From Trebonia sp035294225 (GTDB lineage: Bacteria > Actinomycetota > Actinomycetes > Streptosporangiales > Streptosporangiaceae): DNA of 64,000 nucleotides. The stretch is from assembly GCA_035294225.1 (NCBI GenBank), contig DATGLH010000165.1, positions 1-64,000 on the forward strand, in the 5' to 3' direction. A program made the translations under genes and the position numbers. A model generated the notes under the pieces. The model saw nothing but the letters and a program-made list of their open reading frames with translations, was not told the DNA's origin and searched no databases. Below are positions 41,450-50,825 of this stretch, one piece after another (the first letter of the stretch is position 1; every line of letters starts with the position of its first letter).

Positions 41450-41771
41450 GTCGTCGCTCCGCTTACTCGCCGTTCCGGCCGGTCCTCATCACCCGGCACC
41501 TCAGGTGCCAGGCCGGTTCGCCGCGTCCGCGCCGATCCGCGCGGACGCCCGCGTAAGCGAGCCCGCCGAGCACCCCCCGACGACCTCACCGATCAGGCAG
41601 GCCGGTCCTTGCCCCCGGGAGACCGTTCCCCCGAACGCGTCCCGCATCAATACAGCACCACGGTAACGCGCGGGGCCGGTCGCCGCACCGGTGGCGGCGC
41701 GGGTAATCGGCGGGGCGCACCTTCGGCTCCCCGGAGCCGCCACGCGTGCGTTCGGGATACAAAAGGTTTTC
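41450..41771. other. Divergent intergenic region with palindrome
   Basis: 322 bp between dhaK and the DUF429 gene. GGCACCTCAGGTGCC at 41495-41509 is a 15-base palindrome with a single central base and is a good operator candidate for the dha operon. An A/T-rich run just before 41772 (GATACAAAAGGTTTTC) may belong to the leader of the DUF429 gene. Confidence 0.45.
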
Positions 41772-42428
41772 ATGGTGCTCGTGACAGGCGTCGACGCGTG
41801 CGGGAGCGGCTGGGTCGCGGTCACGCTCACGCCCTCCGGGGCGAGCGTCGCGGTCGCCGCGACGCTCGGCGCCCTGCCGCTGGCGGGCATCACCGGGATC
41901 GACATGCCGCTGGGCCTGCCCGCGGACGGCTGGCGGACCGCCGACCTGCTGGCGCGCCGGGCGCTCGGGAGGCGCGGCTGCTGCGTGTTCGCGATCCCGC
42001 CCCGTGCCGTGTGGGCGCGGGACTCCTACGCCGAGGCGAACAGGTGCTGCCGCGAGCTCACCGGCCGCGGGCTGTCCGCCCAGGCATGGGGGCTGCGCGG
42101 CAAGCTGCTCGAGGCCGACGGGTTCCGGCGGCAGGCGGCGTGCCGGCTGTGCGAGGTGCACCCGGAGCTGTCGTTCGCCGAGCTGGCCGGCGCGCCGCTG
42201 GCGGAGACCAAGCATTCGCCGGCGGGACGGGCCCGCCGCCGCGCGCTGCTGGCGGGCGCCGGCGTCCCCTTGCCGGCCAGCGTGCCGGGCGCGGCCGAGG
42301 ACGACCTGCTCGACGCGGCCGCGGTGGCGTGGAGCGCGCGCCGGATCGCCGCCGGGACGGCCCGCGTGCTGCCCGATCCGCCCGCGCAGCGGGGGGACGA
42401 TGGGCGCGAGATCGCCATCAGGTACTGA
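41772..42428 (+). CDS. DUF429 family protein
   Basis: A protein of 218 residues. 'VTGVDACGSGWVAVTL', 'GITGIDMPLGLPADGWR', 'CCVFAIPPRAVW', 'VHPELSFAELAG' and 'AEDDLLDAAAVAWSARR' are typical of DUF429, which has an RNase H/nuclease-like fold with acidic residues (Asp in GVDACG, GIDMPLG and DDLLDA). Biological role unknown. ATG start at 41772. Single gene, divergent from dhaK. Confidence 0.75.
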   Translation: MVLVTGVDACGSGWVAVTLTPSGASVAVAATLGALPLAGITGIDMPLGLPADGWRTADLLARRALGRRGCCVFAIPPRAVWARDSYAEANRCCRELTGRGLSAQAWGLRGKLLEADGFRRQAACRLCEVHPELSFAELAGAPLAETKHSPAGRARRRALLAGAGVPLPASVPGAAEDDLLDAAAVAWSARRIAAGTARVLPDPPAQRGDDGREIAIRY

Positions 42429-42788
42429 CGGCGACCCCGCGTCCCGGCCCTCCCCCTCTCAGGGCCGCCCCGCCCGCGCTGTCCGGGACATTGGGCCCAG
42501 TGTCTCATGTACGGTATTTCGGCGTATAGAGATTCATGTGCCGGTTAAGGCAGTCAAGGCAGTCAAGGCAGGCGAGGCAAAGGCGGGCCTGGTGGCTGGC
42601 ATGGGACATGGCGCGGCGCGATAAGAACGGCGCGATAAGAACCGCGGCGGGCAGACGGCCTGGCGGCCCGCCGGAACGGGCGCGCGCGGCGGGCGGCGTC
42701 AGCCCCTGCCGCGCGCCAGCTCAAGCACCCCGGCGGACACCCGCTGGTGCGCCGCTGGTGCGCCGCTGGTGCGCCGCTGGGGCAAAGC
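42429..42788. other. Intergenic with short tandem repeats
   Basis: 360 bp without a supported gene. It holds a GGCAGTCAA run (about 42549-42570), GGCGCGATAAGAAC twice (about 42613-42644) and a 12-base unit GCTGGTGCGCCG repeated three to four times at 42743-42782. Confidence 0.6.
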
Positions 42789-43802
42789 TCAAGAGCCCCC
42801 GCCGCGCGCCAGCTCGAGCACCCGGTCGCTGAGCACGGCCACCCCGGGCAGCGGCTCGCTCTGGTAGTAGCCGGGCTTGCGCTTGCGGAGCAGGCTTTCC
42901 CCGTGCTGGCTCCAGGTGAAGTTCCTGTTCCCGAGCACCCGCCGGAAGACGGCGTCGGCGTGGGCGGGGAAGGCCGCCGCCATCCGGCGCAGCGGCAGCG
43001 GCGGGATCGTGTCCTCGCGCAGGTAGGCCCGCAGCACGTTCGCGTGCTCGCGGTCGCCGGCAAGCTCCGGGTTGGCGAACAGCGCCCGGAGCATCCCGTA
43101 CTCGGGCACGACCACGAACCCGTCGAGCTCGTCGTAGATGATGCCGACGGTGTCGAACTCGAAGAAGCCCTCGGGCATGACGAACGTGGTCTCGCCGGTG
43201 TCGCTGACCGCGCGGTGCCGTCCGCGCGCGGCCAGGGCCGCGTCCCGCCGGCGCCGGTAGTAGGCGTTCAGCCGTCCTTCGGCCTCGACCGTGGGCAGCA
43301 CCAGTTCGTCGCTGCCGAAGAAGGCCAGGAACTCCTCCCGGTCCCGCCGCATGTGCTCCCAGCCCTGCTTGACCTTCTCCGGGTTGCGGAACACCAGGTC
43401 CGGCTCCCGGGTCGCCATGTCGATCGCGAGGCGCGCGACCTGCCGGGAGTCGGTACTCGGGTAGAACGTCTCGGCGCCCGAGGCGAGCCATGCCTCGTCG
43501 TCGTCGGTCAGCGGGAGCAGGGTGCCGGCGACGAAGCTTCCCGGGGACGCCGGCCGGGCGAGGCCGTAGCCGCGGTAGCTGAGGTCGTCGACCAGGTTGA
43601 GCATGGTGACCGCCCCGTCCGCCGCCGCGCGGACCTCGAAGACCCCGCGTACCGCGTCATCGGCCCAGCGGAGCAGCATCTCGCGGTCCGCGCGGGCCAG
43701 GCCGGCGCGGGCGGCGGTCAGCCGGCCGATCGCGGTCAGGCCGCCTGCCTGGGTCAGCGCGCGGCGGAGCGCCACGCCGCGATCGATCAGCTCCGGGCCC
43801 AT
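42789..43802 (-). CDS. Protein of unknown function (337 residues)
   Basis: Soluble, no signal or membrane helix. Visible segments are 'LVDDLSYRGYGLARPASPG', 'GTLLPLTDDDEAWLASG', 'REEFLAFFGSDELVLPTVEA', 'FVMPEGFFEFDTVGIIYDE' and 'VVVPEYGMLRALFANPEL'. Codon use and length indicate a real gene. I do not recognise the family. It lies convergently near the DUF429 gene and downstream of the NACHT gene, 110 bases away on the same strand, so the two might be linked. Confidence 0.6.
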   Translation of the reverse strand: MGPELIDRGVALRRALTQAGGLTAIGRLTAARAGLARADREMLLRWADDAVRGVFEVRAAADGAVTMLNLVDDLSYRGYGLARPASPGSFVAGTLLPLTDDDEAWLASGAETFYPSTDSRQVARLAIDMATREPDLVFRNPEKVKQGWEHMRRDREEFLAFFGSDELVLPTVEAEGRLNAYYRRRRDAALAARGRHRAVSDTGETTFVMPEGFFEFDTVGIIYDELDGFVVVPEYGMLRALFANPELAGDREHANVLRAYLREDTIPPLPLRRMAAAFPAHADAVFRRVLGNRNFTWSQHGESLLRKRKPGYYQSEPLPGVAVLSDRVLELARGGGS

Positions 43803-43845
43803 GGAATGGACTTTATCCCGGGCGGCCCGGGCAGGGCGCCGCCAG

Positions 43846-43935
43846 CCCGGGAACCGCTACCGGGCGGGTCCTGCCCGGGAACCGCTACCGGGCGGCTCCC
43901 GCGCGGGAACCGCTATCCGGCGGCTCCCGCGCGGG
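43846..43935 (+). repeat. Three imperfect 28-30-bp tandem repeats
   Basis: CCCGGGAACCGCTACCGGGC starts units at 43846, 43874 and (as CGGGAACCGCTATCCGGC) 43904. The last unit overlaps the 3' end of the NACHT gene (43913), so the repeat contributes its final codons. Confidence 0.8.
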
Positions 43936-46180
43936 CGGCCAGCCGCGTCAGCCGGGCGAGCAGGGCGCCCGGCAGGCCGGCCGCGCGCAGGCTCTGGATG
44001 GTCCTCCGCAGCGTCCTGGCGTCGGCCCGGTCCACCGTGATTCCGCGCGTGCCGAGGATGTCAAGGAACACGTACAGGTCGATGAAGCAGCGTTCGGCCG
44101 AGACGGTGACCGTGAGATCATCCCGGCCGAACAGGTCCATGACCCGCCGGCGGGTGAGCGTGCAGCCGGCCGCGTGCGGCGGGTCGTCGTAATACGGCGG
44201 CCCCTCGTCCCCGGGTATGTCACCGTAGTAATAGAGCATGTAGCCACGGCATTCGCTCCGCGTCTGCGGCTGGGCCGCCAGCGCGGCGCAGAACTCGCGC
44301 AATGCCCAGCCCGAGCCGGCATGGCACATCGCCCACAGGATGCTGTTGCGCAGGAAGGCGGTATCCTCTTCCGCCGCCATTCCCCGCAGCCATTCCTCGC
44401 ACGGGTCGATCACCCTGGATATCAGGTAGATGAGCAGGCTGCAGACCGAGAGCCGGTCCTTGTCCGGGATGCCCGGCATGCGGCGGACGGCCGTATAGGA
44501 GCCGAGCAGCGTCTCCCTGAGGCTGGTGTCGTTGCTTACCCGCAGCTGGCCGATGAGGTATTGCCTTATCTCGCGCGGCAGGCCGCCCTTGAGCGTCTCG
44601 GCGAGGTCCGCCGGGCCGGGCTTGCGCAGAATCCGGTCGCAGACCTCGCGGGCGACAAGGTACTCGTAAAACGAGTAGTGGATGAACTGCCCGGTCTCCC
44701 GGCCGTGCGAGCTGCCGCGTTCGATGATCTGATCGAGCACCCTCCTGGCATACCGGTGGGGCAGCAGGTCGGGCAGCCGCGGTTCTATGTCGGCGAGCGG
44801 GATCATGTCGGTCGCCGTGCCGCCTGCCGAGTAGATGATCCAGGCGGCGGCCTGCCATAGCTGGAGCGCGCCTCCGGTCAGCACCCCCTGGCTTTCCAGC
44901 GAGTAGTCGGTGACCCGCGCGAGCTTGGTCAGGTATTCCCCGTAGAAGGACACCGGGTCGCGCAGCCCCCGTGCCAGCTGCCCGCCGACGAACGTCAGCA
45001 TCCGCGCGTACAGCGGCCTGCTCACCAGCCGGGCCAGATCGGCTGAGCCGCGCACCGCCTCGTACAGGTTCGGATCGGGCAGCAGGCCCGCGCGGGCCAG
45101 CCGCGACAGGTACTCCTGGAAGTCGGTCTCCAGCGTCCACGGCTCGATCACGTACACCTCGTCGAATCCCGGATCGGCGAATCCGCCGGACACGAGCTCC
45201 TCGTACTCGCGGACGCGGGACGATACGACGTAGGGGCCGGCCGAGAGCAGGTCCCGCAGGTCCGCGGCGAAGCGCCCCCTGTCCTGGGCGATGAGCTCGA
45301 CGGCCTCGTCGAGCCCGTCGAGCAGCACGACGACGCGCGGCCCGCCGCTCTCCCTGATGCTCCGCCACCCCTCCCGCGCCAGTATCCCGGCGGCGTCCCG
45401 GGCGCGTACCGGGACCGGCGTCAGGCCCGCCGCGAGGCACGCGCCGGCCAGCTGGTACATCGCGACCGTCTTACCGGAACCCGGCTCGCCGAGCAGCAGC
45501 ACGGTACGGCCTTCCTGGAGGAAGCCGATGACCTCCGCGAGGCCTGAGGGCTGATGCGACGCCTGCCGCTCGTGGTACCTCCCGAGTTTGGCGGGGACGA
45601 TGAGCCCTGCCGTGCGCAGCTGCTCCAGGCTCATGTCAAGCGGGTAGGCGGTCCGCCGCCTGCCCAGGCGGCGGAGGTGATACTCCGCCTCGAACTCGGC
45701 TTCGGCCTCAGACCGCGAGCCGTCGGCCGCGGACCGTGAGCCGTCGGCCGCGGTCCGGGGCTCCGCCTCGGGCGCAGCGCCGTCCTCCCTGATCAGCGCG
45801 CGCAGGACGGTGAGCAGGTCGCGGCTAAGGGGTTCCTTGCGGTAGTTCCGTTCCCAGGTCCAGCGCTTGTTCCGCAGCTTGGCCACCGCGTGGTGCCGCT
45901 CCCGGACGGGCACGCCGGACCAGGGTCCGGTGCCGAACAGGATGCTCGCCGCGGCCCGGTCGGCAGCGTTCAGCCGGACGTTGATCACGTTCTCGAGCAG
46001 CTCGATGAACACCTGGGCGCGGACCGTCCGGGGCGCGTCCGGACCTGCCCGCACTTCCACCGCCGGCAGCTCTATCAGCGGCGAGGTCTCGAGCTCGGCG
46101 GCGTAGACGCCTGGTGTGATCAGCGCGCGCAGCGCGGCCGCGAACGACTGCATCTGCTCTTCTGACGGGAAGTCATCCAT
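43913..46180 (-). CDS. NACHT-type STAND NTPase
   Basis: A protein of 755 residues. Walker A 'GEPGSGKT' at residues 231-238; Walker B 'VVVLLDGLDEA' near 283-293 with the doubled acidic pattern typical of NACHT; 'YVVSSRVREYEEL' after it resembles sensor 1. The C-terminal half (about 400-755) is helical without clear repeats, possibly a sensor. The N-terminal part (about 60-130: 'NVINVRLNAADRAAASILFG') resembles the short N-terminal domain common in actinobacterial NACHT proteins. No nuclease, TIR or protease effector can be seen. Such proteins include antiphage NLR-like systems and signalling NTPases; assignment here is inference. Confidence 0.8.
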   Translation of the reverse strand: MDDFPSEEQMQSFAAALRALITPGVYAAELETSPLIELPAVEVRAGPDAPRTVRAQVFIELLENVINVRLNAADRAAASILFGTGPWSGVPVRERHHAVAKLRNKRWTWERNYRKEPLSRDLLTVLRALIREDGAAPEAEPRTAADGSRSAADGSRSEAEAEFEAEYHLRRLGRRRTAYPLDMSLEQLRTAGLIVPAKLGRYHERQASHQPSGLAEVIGFLQEGRTVLLLGEPGSGKTVAMYQLAGACLAAGLTPVPVRARDAAGILAREGWRSIRESGGPRVVVLLDGLDEAVELIAQDRGRFAADLRDLLSAGPYVVSSRVREYEELVSGGFADPGFDEVYVIEPWTLETDFQEYLSRLARAGLLPDPNLYEAVRGSADLARLVSRPLYARMLTFVGGQLARGLRDPVSFYGEYLTKLARVTDYSLESQGVLTGGALQLWQAAAWIIYSAGGTATDMIPLADIEPRLPDLLPHRYARRVLDQIIERGSSHGRETGQFIHYSFYEYLVAREVCDRILRKPGPADLAETLKGGLPREIRQYLIGQLRVSNDTSLRETLLGSYTAVRRMPGIPDKDRLSVCSLLIYLISRVIDPCEEWLRGMAAEEDTAFLRNSILWAMCHAGSGWALREFCAALAAQPQTRSECRGYMLYYYGDIPGDEGPPYYDDPPHAAGCTLTRRRVMDLFGRDDLTVTVSAERCFIDLYVFLDILGTRGITVDRADARTLRRTIQSLRAAGLPGALLARLTRLAARAGAAG

Positions 46181-46328
46181 CGCTCACTCACAGTAGGCTC
46201 CACCAAGATCATAGCCGCCGCCTCCCGGCGTCCCCGTATGCCCTGGCCAGGACATAATTCGACGGTTTCCGACGAGTCCCGGCGTCCTCATCCGGTTACA
46301 GGCCGTTAAATAGCGGCACTGTAGTTTT

Positions 46329-46712
46329 ATGGCCACATACCTGCTGTTCGGGACCGCCTGCCTGGTCCTCGGGATGGCAGTCGGCGCCCTCGTCGCGATG
46401 ATCTACTGCGCTGCGGCGATCTCCCGCAGCCAGGAACGCATGCAGCGGAAGGTGCGCGAGGCCTGGGACGAGGCGCGGTACTACCGGGAGAGGCTCGGCA
46501 GCCGATGGCCTCGCAGGGACCAGCGAGGCCGCTGGGAAACTTGGTTACTAGCCGGACCGGAGAGGCCGGCGCGGGCCGGCGGCTCGGGCCGCCGACGCGG
46601 GTTGGCGCGGGGTCGGCGCGGGTCGGCGCGGGTCGGCGCGGGTTGGCGGCGGGCCCGCGCGGCGGCAGGGACAGCCCCGGCGGCAGGGACAGCCCCGGCG
46701 GCAGGCGGATGA
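46329..46712 (+). CDS. Small single-pass membrane protein
   Basis: A protein of 127 residues: a hydrophobic helix at residues 4-29 (YLLFGTACLVLGMAVGALVA), a charged helix ('RMQRKVREAWDEARYYRERL'), then a Gly/Arg/Ala-rich tail made by short DNA repeats (GGTCGGCGCG units at about 46605-46650; a 21-bp unit twice at 46668-46709). The first 60 residues look genuine; the tail may be shorter in reality. Function unknown. Confidence 0.5.
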   Translation: MATYLLFGTACLVLGMAVGALVAMIYCAAAISRSQERMQRKVREAWDEARYYRERLGSRWPRRDQRGRWETWLLAGPERPARAGGSGRRRGLARGRRGSARVGAGWRRARAAAGTAPAAGTAPAAGG

Positions 46713-46973
46713 ATGCAGCATTCAGCCGCCTATTACCGGCTCGATGTCACATCCATCCGGCGCCGCCGCGGCCGGTGCGGCCAGGGGGGGACGCCGCCGC
46801 GGCCGGTGCGGCCGGCGGGGCACGGCCGTCTGCTGCGCGGGCGCACGGGAGTGACGCTGTTGGCCAATCCCAGGGAGCAGGCACATCCTTTCCCGCGCCC
46901 TTTCCCCGCCTGCGTGCCCGCTCTGGCTAGTTCACCATGAACGTGAAAGATTTTTATACCTATAACCATTTTT

Positions 46974-46990
46974 TCCTTCATGATGAAGGA
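46974..46990. terminator. Palindrome TCCTTCATGATGAAGGA flanked by T-runs
   Basis: An 8-bp perfect inverted repeat with a single central base. On the plus strand it is followed by TTTTT, resembling a small intrinsic terminator; on its left are TTTTTT. As a DNA palindrome it could equally be an operator. It lies in the AT-rich island, away from any gene end by more than 200 bases. Confidence 0.35.
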
Positions 46991-47118
46991 TTTTTCGGTA
47001 TTAATCGGCTGGCCTGCGGCTGTCATCGGCTTGTGGCCGGTCCCATTTGTGGCCGGTCCCATCCGGCGCGCATTTCCCGGGAGGCGCGGGGAACGCGATC
47101 ACATCCGGCCGGTCCCCG

Positions 47119-47168
47119 TAAGCGGGCCGGCGGCACCGGGAACTAAGCGGGCCGGCGGCACCGGGAAC
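47119..47168 (+). repeat. 25-bp tandem pair
   Basis: TAAGCGGGCCGGCGGCACCG followed by GGAAC occurs at 47119-47143 and again at 47144-47168. It lies just downstream of the livF stop. Confidence 0.85.
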
Positions 47169-47201
47169 GCCGTCAAGCCAGGGCACATGCCCGTTGACGG
47201 G

Positions 47202-47948
47202 TCAGTGTGTCACGGTGCCGCCCAGGAACGACTCGACGAACGCCGGGCTGGCTGCCAGCTCGGCCGGCGTGCCCTCCATCCGGACCTGCCCGCCGGCCAG
47301 CACGTAGGTCCGGTCGGAGATCGCGAGCACCGCCCTGGCCCGCTGCTCGACAACCAGTACCGAGGCGCCATCCTGCGCGAGGCGGCGGACGTGCTCCTCC
47401 AGCAGCGCGCGGGCAATGGCCGGCGCGAGGTTGGCGGTCGGCTCGTCCAGCAGGAACACGGACGGCTCCAGCATCAGCACGCGGCCCATGGCGAGCATTT
47501 TCCGCTCCCCGCCGCTCAGCTTGCCCGCGTGCCTGGTCAGCATCGAGCCGAGCCGCGGGAAGACCGCGATCACCCGGTCGACCCGGTCCCGTACCTCCTT
47601 CGGGCGCAGCAGGTAGCCGCCCATCTCCAGGTTCTCCCTGACGGTCAGCGGCGCGAACACGTCATCCACCTGCGGCACGTAGCCGACCCCGGCTCTGGCG
47701 ACATCTTCGGGCGGCCAGTTGGTCACGTCCGTCTCGCCGACGGTGACGGCGCCGGCGCTGACGCGCACCACGCCGACGAGGCTCTTGAGCAGGGTGCTCT
47801 TTCCCGAGCCGTTGGCGCCGACCAGCGAGACGACCTCTCCGGGGTCCGCATGCACCGTGATATCCCGGATCACCGGGTCGGCGCCGTAGCCGGCGGTCAC
47901 TCCGGCCGCCCGCAGCGGGGCGCCGCGGGACGCTCGCTCAGCCGACAA
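47202..47948 (-). CDS. livF: Branched-chain amino acid-type ABC transporter ATPase (LivF-like)
   Basis: A protein of 248 residues. Walker A 'GANGSGKST', signature 'KLSGGERKMLAMGR', Walker B 'VFLLDEPTANLAP' and the switch His in 'VLVVEQRAR' region. It pairs with the LivG domain of the fused protein encoded just upstream; the genes overlap by 11 bases. Substrate of the transporter is unclear. Confidence 0.9.
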   Translation of the reverse strand: MSAERASRGAPLRAAGVTAGYGADPVIRDITVHADPGEVVSLVGANGSGKSTLLKSLVGVVRVSAGAVTVGETDVTNWPPEDVARAGVGYVPQVDDVFAPLTVRENLEMGGYLLRPKEVRDRVDRVIAVFPRLGSMLTRHAGKLSGGERKMLAMGRVLMLEPSVFLLDEPTANLAPAIARALLEEHVRRLAQDGASVLVVEQRARAVLAISDRTYVLAGGQVRMEGTPAELAASPAFVESFLGGTVTH

Positions 47949-49962
47949 GGTAGGCCTCCACGACCTCGGTCCGGCTCCTCAGCTCCGCCATGGTGCCCTC
48001 GGCCAGCACGGCGCCCTCCGCCATGGCCACCACGGGGTCGCAGAACTCGTCCATGATGGCCAGTTCATGCTCGACCATGAGCACGGTCAGGCCGCCGGCG
48101 GCGAGCGCGGTGAGCTCGTTGCCGATCCGCCGGGCCAGGCTGGGATGCACGCCCGCCATCGGCTCGTCGAGCAGGAGCACCCGCGGTTCGGCCATCAGCG
48201 CGCGCATGATCTCCACCAGCCTGCGCTGGCCGCCGCTGAGGTCCCCGGCATAGCTGTTGGCGTGCCCGTCGAGGCCGAACCGGGCGAGCAGGGCCTGTGC
48301 CCTGGCGATCGCCGCCGCTTCGTCGCCGCGCCAGTACCGCGGCCCGGCCAGCGCGCCGCGCAGGGAGTCGCCCCGGTTGCCCGGCACCGCTGACAGCAGG
48401 TTCTCCAGCACGGTCAGCCGCTTGAACTCGCTGGCGAGCTGGAACGTGCGGACCAGGCCGAGGCGGGCACGGCGGTACGCGGGCAGGCTCGTGACATCCT
48501 GTCCCTGGTACAGGATCCGGCCCGCGGAGACCGGGAGGGTTCCGGCGAGCATGGCCAGCAGGGTCGACTTGCCCGCGCCGTTGGGGCCGATCAGCCCGGT
48601 GAGCGTTCCCCGCCGGACCGCGAACGAGACCCCGGCGACGGCCCGCACTCCCCCGAACTCGCGTGCTACGTCGACGGCCTGCAGCACGATCTCCCGCCCG
48701 GCGGCCGGCCCCGGCGGCCCGGCGGCCGGCCCCGGCGGCCCGGCGGCCGGCCCCGACGGCGCCGACCCGTCCGGCCAGGCACCGGCGGGCGCGGTGGTCG
48801 CCGGGCGGCGGCCCGGCGCCCCGGCGGTACCCGGCGCCCCGGCGGTGCCCGGCGGCACCGCGGTGCCCGGCGGCCGCGAGGTCCCCGGCGCCCCGGCCGC
48901 CGCGGTCCGCGCCCCGGCCGCGGCCGGCGGGGTCCCGGCCGCCGCTGGCGCCCCGGCCGCCGCGGTCGGTGCCCCGGCCGCGGCCGGCGGGCCGGGTACC
49001 GTGAGCGCCGCGGCCCGGATGACCCGCTTGGGCTCCGGCAGTATCCCCTGCGGCCGGAACCAGAGGAACACCACGATCAGCAGCCCGATCGCCACCCACT
49101 CCAGGGACGGGATCAGGTTCGGCGGAAGGCCGTTCGAGGAGGGGATGTACCGGGTCACCTCCTCGAAACCGACCGGCACGAGCACGGCCCCGAGGATCGC
49201 GCCGAGGTGGTTCCCGGCCCCGCCGATGATCACCGCCGCGAACAGCACCACGGTCTCGGCGTACCCCCACGCCGCCGGCGACCAGGTGGTGATGTAGGAG
49301 ACCAGGATGCCGCCGCTGAGCCCGGCGATCGCGCCGCCCGTCACCAGCATCGCCGTGCGCAGCGAGAGCAGGTTCTTGCCCAGGGAATCGGCGACGACGT
49401 CGTTGTCCCGCATGGCGCGCAGCGAGCGGCCGTACGGTGACTCGGTGATCCGGCGGACCAGCAGGTAGACCAGGGCGCACACGACGACCGCGACCGCGGC
49501 GAGCGCCCACTGGTAGCCGGACGACTGCGGGTTGTACTCCCCCTGCAGCGGCTGGGGGATCAGCGAGAGCCCGGCGTCCCCGTTCAGCAGCGGCCGGTAG
49601 TTCGTGACCAGCAGGTTCAGCAGCACCGCGGTGACCAGCAGCCCCACGGCGGCGAAGTCGCCGCGCAGCCGGCGGCCGACCAGGAACGTGAACGGCAGCG
49701 CGATCAGGCCGCCGGCCACGGCCGCGCCGATCCACGGGACCGGGAACGGCAGGTTCCAGCCGCCGATGTAGGACTGGAACCCCCCGTTGGCCGACTGGTC
49801 CGGCAGCGCCAGGATGGCCGCGGTGTAGCCGCCGGCCGCCTGGAAGATGATGAATCCGAAGTTGGTCACGCCGGCGATGCCGAACTGCTGGTTCAGGCCG
49901 AGGCACGCCATCGCGTCGACGGCGGCGTAGACGAGCAGGTTGATGAGGTAGTACGAGTTCAT
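47938..49962 (-). CDS. Fused LivM permease and LivG ATPase
   Basis: A protein of 674 residues from ATG 49962. Residues 1 to about 325: LivM-type permease with 8-10 membrane helices ('GIAGVTNFGFIIFQAAGGYT', 'LRAMRDNDVVADSLGKN' EAA-like loop, 'VIIGGAGNHLGAILGAVLVP'). Residues about 330-430: Ala/Gly/Pro linker with internal repeats. Residues about 431-675: ATPase with 'GPNGAGKST', 'LSGGQRRLVEIMRAL' and 'VLLLDEPMAG'. The start overlaps the livH stop by 4 bases. Permease and ATPase joined by a long linker is uncommon but known in some actinobacteria and proteobacteria. Confidence 0.85.
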   Translation of the reverse strand: MNSYYLINLLVYAAVDAMACLGLNQQFGIAGVTNFGFIIFQAAGGYTAAILALPDQSANGGFQSYIGGWNLPFPVPWIGAAVAGGLIALPFTFLVGRRLRGDFAAVGLLVTAVLLNLLVTNYRPLLNGDAGLSLIPQPLQGEYNPQSSGYQWALAAVAVVVCALVYLLVRRITESPYGRSLRAMRDNDVVADSLGKNLLSLRTAMLVTGGAIAGLSGGILVSYITTWSPAAWGYAETVVLFAAVIIGGAGNHLGAILGAVLVPVGFEEVTRYIPSSNGLPPNLIPSLEWVAIGLLIVVFLWFRPQGILPEPKRVIRAAALTVPGPPAAAGAPTAAAGAPAAAGTPPAAAGARTAAAGAPGTSRPPGTAVPPGTAGAPGTAGAPGRRPATTAPAGAWPDGSAPSGPAAGPPGPAAGPPGPAAGREIVLQAVDVAREFGGVRAVAGVSFAVRRGTLTGLIGPNGAGKSTLLAMLAGTLPVSAGRILYQGQDVTSLPAYRRARLGLVRTFQLASEFKRLTVLENLLSAVPGNRGDSLRGALAGPRYWRGDEAAAIARAQALLARFGLDGHANSYAGDLSGGQRRLVEIMRALMAEPRVLLLDEPMAGVHPSLARRIGNELTALAAGGLTVLMVEHELAIMDEFCDPVVAMAEGAVLAEGTMAELRSRTEVVEAYLVG

Positions 49963-50825
49963 GCGCGGGTCCCGAGCAGTCCGGCCGGGCGCACGCCCAG
50001 CATCAGGAGCAGCACCGCGAACGCGATCACGTACTTGTAGTCGGGCGTGATGTAGGCGGCGCTGATCTCGGTGGCCAGGCCGATGATCACCGCGCCGAGC
50101 ATGGCGCCGTAGGCCTGCCCCGGGCCGCCGAGGAACACGGCCGCGAGGATCAGGATGAGGAACAGGTCGGTGGCGGTGGCGTCGAAGCTGCCCGCGTCCA
50201 TCGCGAACACCACGCCGGCCAGGCCGCACAGCGCCCCGGTGACCGCCCAGGTGATGGTGATGACGCGGCCGGTCCTGATCCCGCAGTTGCGGGCCAGCGT
50301 CCTGTTGGCGGCCGTCGCCCGCATCGCCTTGCCGAGCCTGGTGTAGCGCAGCAGGACGTGCGTCCCGGCCATGACGAGCACGCTCAGCCCGATGACGGCG
50401 AGCTGCACCGCGGACAAGACGAGCCCGCCCGCGCGCAGCGACGGGCCCGGGCTCATCGTGTAGGAGACGCTGGTCCCGCCGGCGAGCGCCTGCACGCCGA
50501 ACTCGATGATGAGCGTCATGCCGAGCGAGACGATCACCATCGTGATCGGCGATGTGCCGCGGCGCTGGAACGGCGCGTACACGCCGGCGTTGAGCAGCAC
50601 CGACCCGGCCGAGCAGGCCGCGGCCGCAGCGACCAGGCCGATCCAGACCGACACGCCGAGCGAGTTGATCACGTAGGCGATGAACGCGCCCGCGATCATG
50701 ATGGCGCCGTATGCCAGGTTCAGCACGTCGGTCACGCCGAACTGCAACGTGAAGCCGACCGCCGCGATGGCCAGGACAGAGGCGGTGACCAGCCCGAATC
50801 CGAGCGAGGCCAGGAAGATGGTCAT
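49959..50825 (-). CDS. livH: Branched-chain amino acid-type ABC permease (LivH-like)
   Basis: A protein of 288 residues with about eight membrane helices; 'DVLNLAYGAIMIAGAFIAY' and 'RATAANRTLARNCGI' (EAA loop) are family features, as is 'FLGGPGQAYGAMLGAVIIGL'. Overlaps both neighbours by 4 bases. Confidence 0.9.
   Translation of the reverse strand: MTIFLASLGFGLVTASVLAIAAVGFTLQFGVTDVLNLAYGAIMIAGAFIAYVINSLGVSVWIGLVAAAAACSAGSVLLNAGVYAPFQRRGTSPITMVIVSLGMTLIIEFGVQALAGGTSVSYTMSPGPSLRAGGLVLSAVQLAVIGLSVLVMAGTHVLLRYTRLGKAMRATAANRTLARNCGIRTGRVITITWAVTGALCGLAGVVFAMDAGSFDATATDLFLILILAAVFLGGPGQAYGAMLGAVIIGLATEISAAYITPDYKYVIAFAVLLLMLGVRPAGLLGTRA

Larger units (their letters stand above)
46713..47201. other. 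Intergenic with AT-rich island and repeats
   Basis: 489 bp with no supported gene. 46937-47010 is strikingly A/T-rich for this genome. It contains the palindrome at 46974-46990, a 15-base TGTGGCCGGTCCCAT unit twice (about 47031-47062) and a 25-bp tandem pair at 47119-47168. Confidence 0.6.

Noticed and set aside
46937..48056. Plus-strand frames crossing the AT-rich island
   Set aside because: They run antisense into livF and livMG and have no domain.
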